Shown here: positions 29,916 to 30,594 of the stretch, piece by piece
Numbering within the stretch: the stretch's first letter is position 1
Layout: each line of letters opens with the position of its first letter
Assembly (NCBI GenBank): GCA_045110315.1
Contig: JBGCFY010000245.1
Span: forward strand, 1 to 30,594
From: CALFBG01 sp045110315
GTDB lineage: Bacteria; Bacteroidota; Bacteroidia; Chitinophagales; Saprospiraceae
Direction: 5' to 3'
Length of the DNA: 30,594 nt
Notes under the pieces: generated by a model
What the model was told of the DNA's origin: nothing
The model's input: only the letters and a program-made list of their open reading frames with translations
Database searches by the model: none
Position numbers and translations under genes: made by a program

Positions 29916-30594
29916 ATGAAATCACCAGCAGCTTTAAAGCAGATTTTCGATGACTACATCGCTACCAACGAATTTAAACAAGCGCCCGTAGCCCTTTACG
30001 AGCCGATTAATTATATTTTTTCTCTAGGAGGAAAACGCTTACGACCTTTGTTACTTTTGATGGGCTATAATCTTTTTGGAGAACGAGTTGAAGAAGCGCT
30101 ACCCGCTGCTTTTGCCATTGAAATTTTCCACAATTTCAGTTTACTACACGATGATATTATGGATGAGGCGCCACTGCGTCGAGGAAAGCCTAGTGTACAT
30201 GTCAAGTATAATGTCAATACAGGAATTTTGTCGGGCGATGTCATGCTGATTTATGCTTATCAATATCTTGCTCGTTTGTCCGTATTACCGCGCTACGCTA
30301 AAATTGTCGAACTGTTCAATCAACTAGCGATTGATGTATGTGAAGGGCAACAATATGATATGAATTTTGAAGAGGAAGAGCAAGTTGCCTTGTCGGCATA
30401 TCTTAAGATGATTGAATTAAAAACGGCAGCATTGATTGGCGGTGCTTTAGGAATGGGCGCCGTCATTGGTGGGGCAAGCGAAAAAGATATGGAACAGCTC
30501 ATGCAATTTGGTCGTAACATTGGAATCGCTTTCCAAATTCAAGATGATATTTTGGATACTTTTGGCGATCCCGAAAAATTTGGAAAAAAAGTAG
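29916..30594 (+). CDS. Polyprenyl (probably geranylgeranyl-type) diphosphate synthase, N-terminal part
   Basis: The ATG at 29916-29918 opens a frame that stays open for 226 codons to the window end, so the C-terminus is missing. This trans-prenyltransferase adds isopentenyl diphosphate to allylic diphosphates. Motifs: GGKRLRP (38-44), the first Asp-rich motif DDIMD (79-83) followed by LRRGKPS, KTAALIGGALGMGA (169-182), and the second Asp-rich motif DDILD (210-214) in FQIQDDILDTFGDPEKFGKK. The first motif has no two-residue insertion, unlike bacterial FPP synthases, and Phe74 lies five residues before it, as in type I geranylgeranyl synthases, so a C20 product is a reasonable guess. It could feed carotenoids or menaquinone side chains. 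Confidence 0.93.
   Translation, partial: MKSPAALKQIFDDYIATNEFKQAPVALYEPINYIFSLGGKRLRPLLLLMGYNLFGERVEEALPAAFAIEIFHNFSLLHDDIMDEAPLRRGKPSVHVKYNVNTGILSGDVMLIYAYQYLARLSVLPRYAKIVELFNQLAIDVCEGQQYDMNFEEEEQVALSAYLKMIELKTAALIGGALGMGAVIGGASEKDMEQLMQFGRNIGIAFQIQDDILDTFGDPEKFGKKV

Overview
The window looks like a chromosomal segment of a Bacteroidota bacterium, probably from the Saprospiria/Lewinella-like side of the phylum. The evidence is a secreted protein with a type IX secretion (T9SS) type A C-terminal sorting domain, weak or absent Shine-Dalgarno sequences before most starts, promoter candidates of the Bacteroidota form TTG-N(18-20)-TAnnTTT(G/A), an alpha-oxoamine synthase of the type seen in sphingolipid-making Bacteroidota, and AT-leaning intergenic DNA. 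The exact taxon is an inference. I saw no rRNA, tRNA, CRISPR array, insertion sequence or prophage gene.

Layout. 1-1890: the 3' end of an ssb-like gene, a small membrane protein, a secreted lysine-rich protein ending in a PBCV-type basic adaptor motif, then a nested palindrome and a terminator. 1893-5353 (minus): a tight five-gene operon of unknown protein, two RlaP-type nucleotidyltransferases, a DinB-like protein and a GrpB-family protein, so three nucleotidyltransferase-fold proteins in one transcript. 5546-10003 (minus): a secreted esterase, a metallophosphoesterase, an AraC-type regulator and two secreted proteins of unknown function. 10650-12911 (plus): the catalase-peroxidase katG behind a long structured leader. 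13329-15754: a PH-like membrane protein (minus) and an RtcB-family RNA ligase (plus) with a palindrome just before its promoter. 15846-18647 (minus): a probable operon starting with a fused CoaD-CoaE protein, then a second DinB-like protein, a protein with a possible MafI-like C-terminus, and a GNAT acetyltransferase. 18854-25633: the T9SS surface protein (plus), then a UbiA prenyltransferase, a lipoprotein amidohydrolase and a PLP-dependent alpha-oxoamine synthase (all minus). 26627-29129 (minus): a single-domain response regulator and a REC-PAS-kinase-REC hybrid whose H-box is altered. 29916-end (plus): the 5' part of a polyprenyl synthetase gene, which runs off the window.

How the genes fit together. 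Most are housekeeping or stress functions: CoA synthesis, isoprenoids, peroxide defence, RNA repair and signalling. The best candidates for undescribed biology are the operon with three nucleotidyltransferase-fold proteins (1893-5353), the bacterial PPAT-DPCK fusion with its unusual operon partners, the hybrid kinase in which Phe and His occupy the usual His-Glu positions of the H-box, and the secreted histone-H1-like protein with a viral-type basic adaptor. Two short intergenic motifs recur across the window in both orientations. Several hairpins mark terminators, including one at 13210-13250 that has no obvious gene in front of it.
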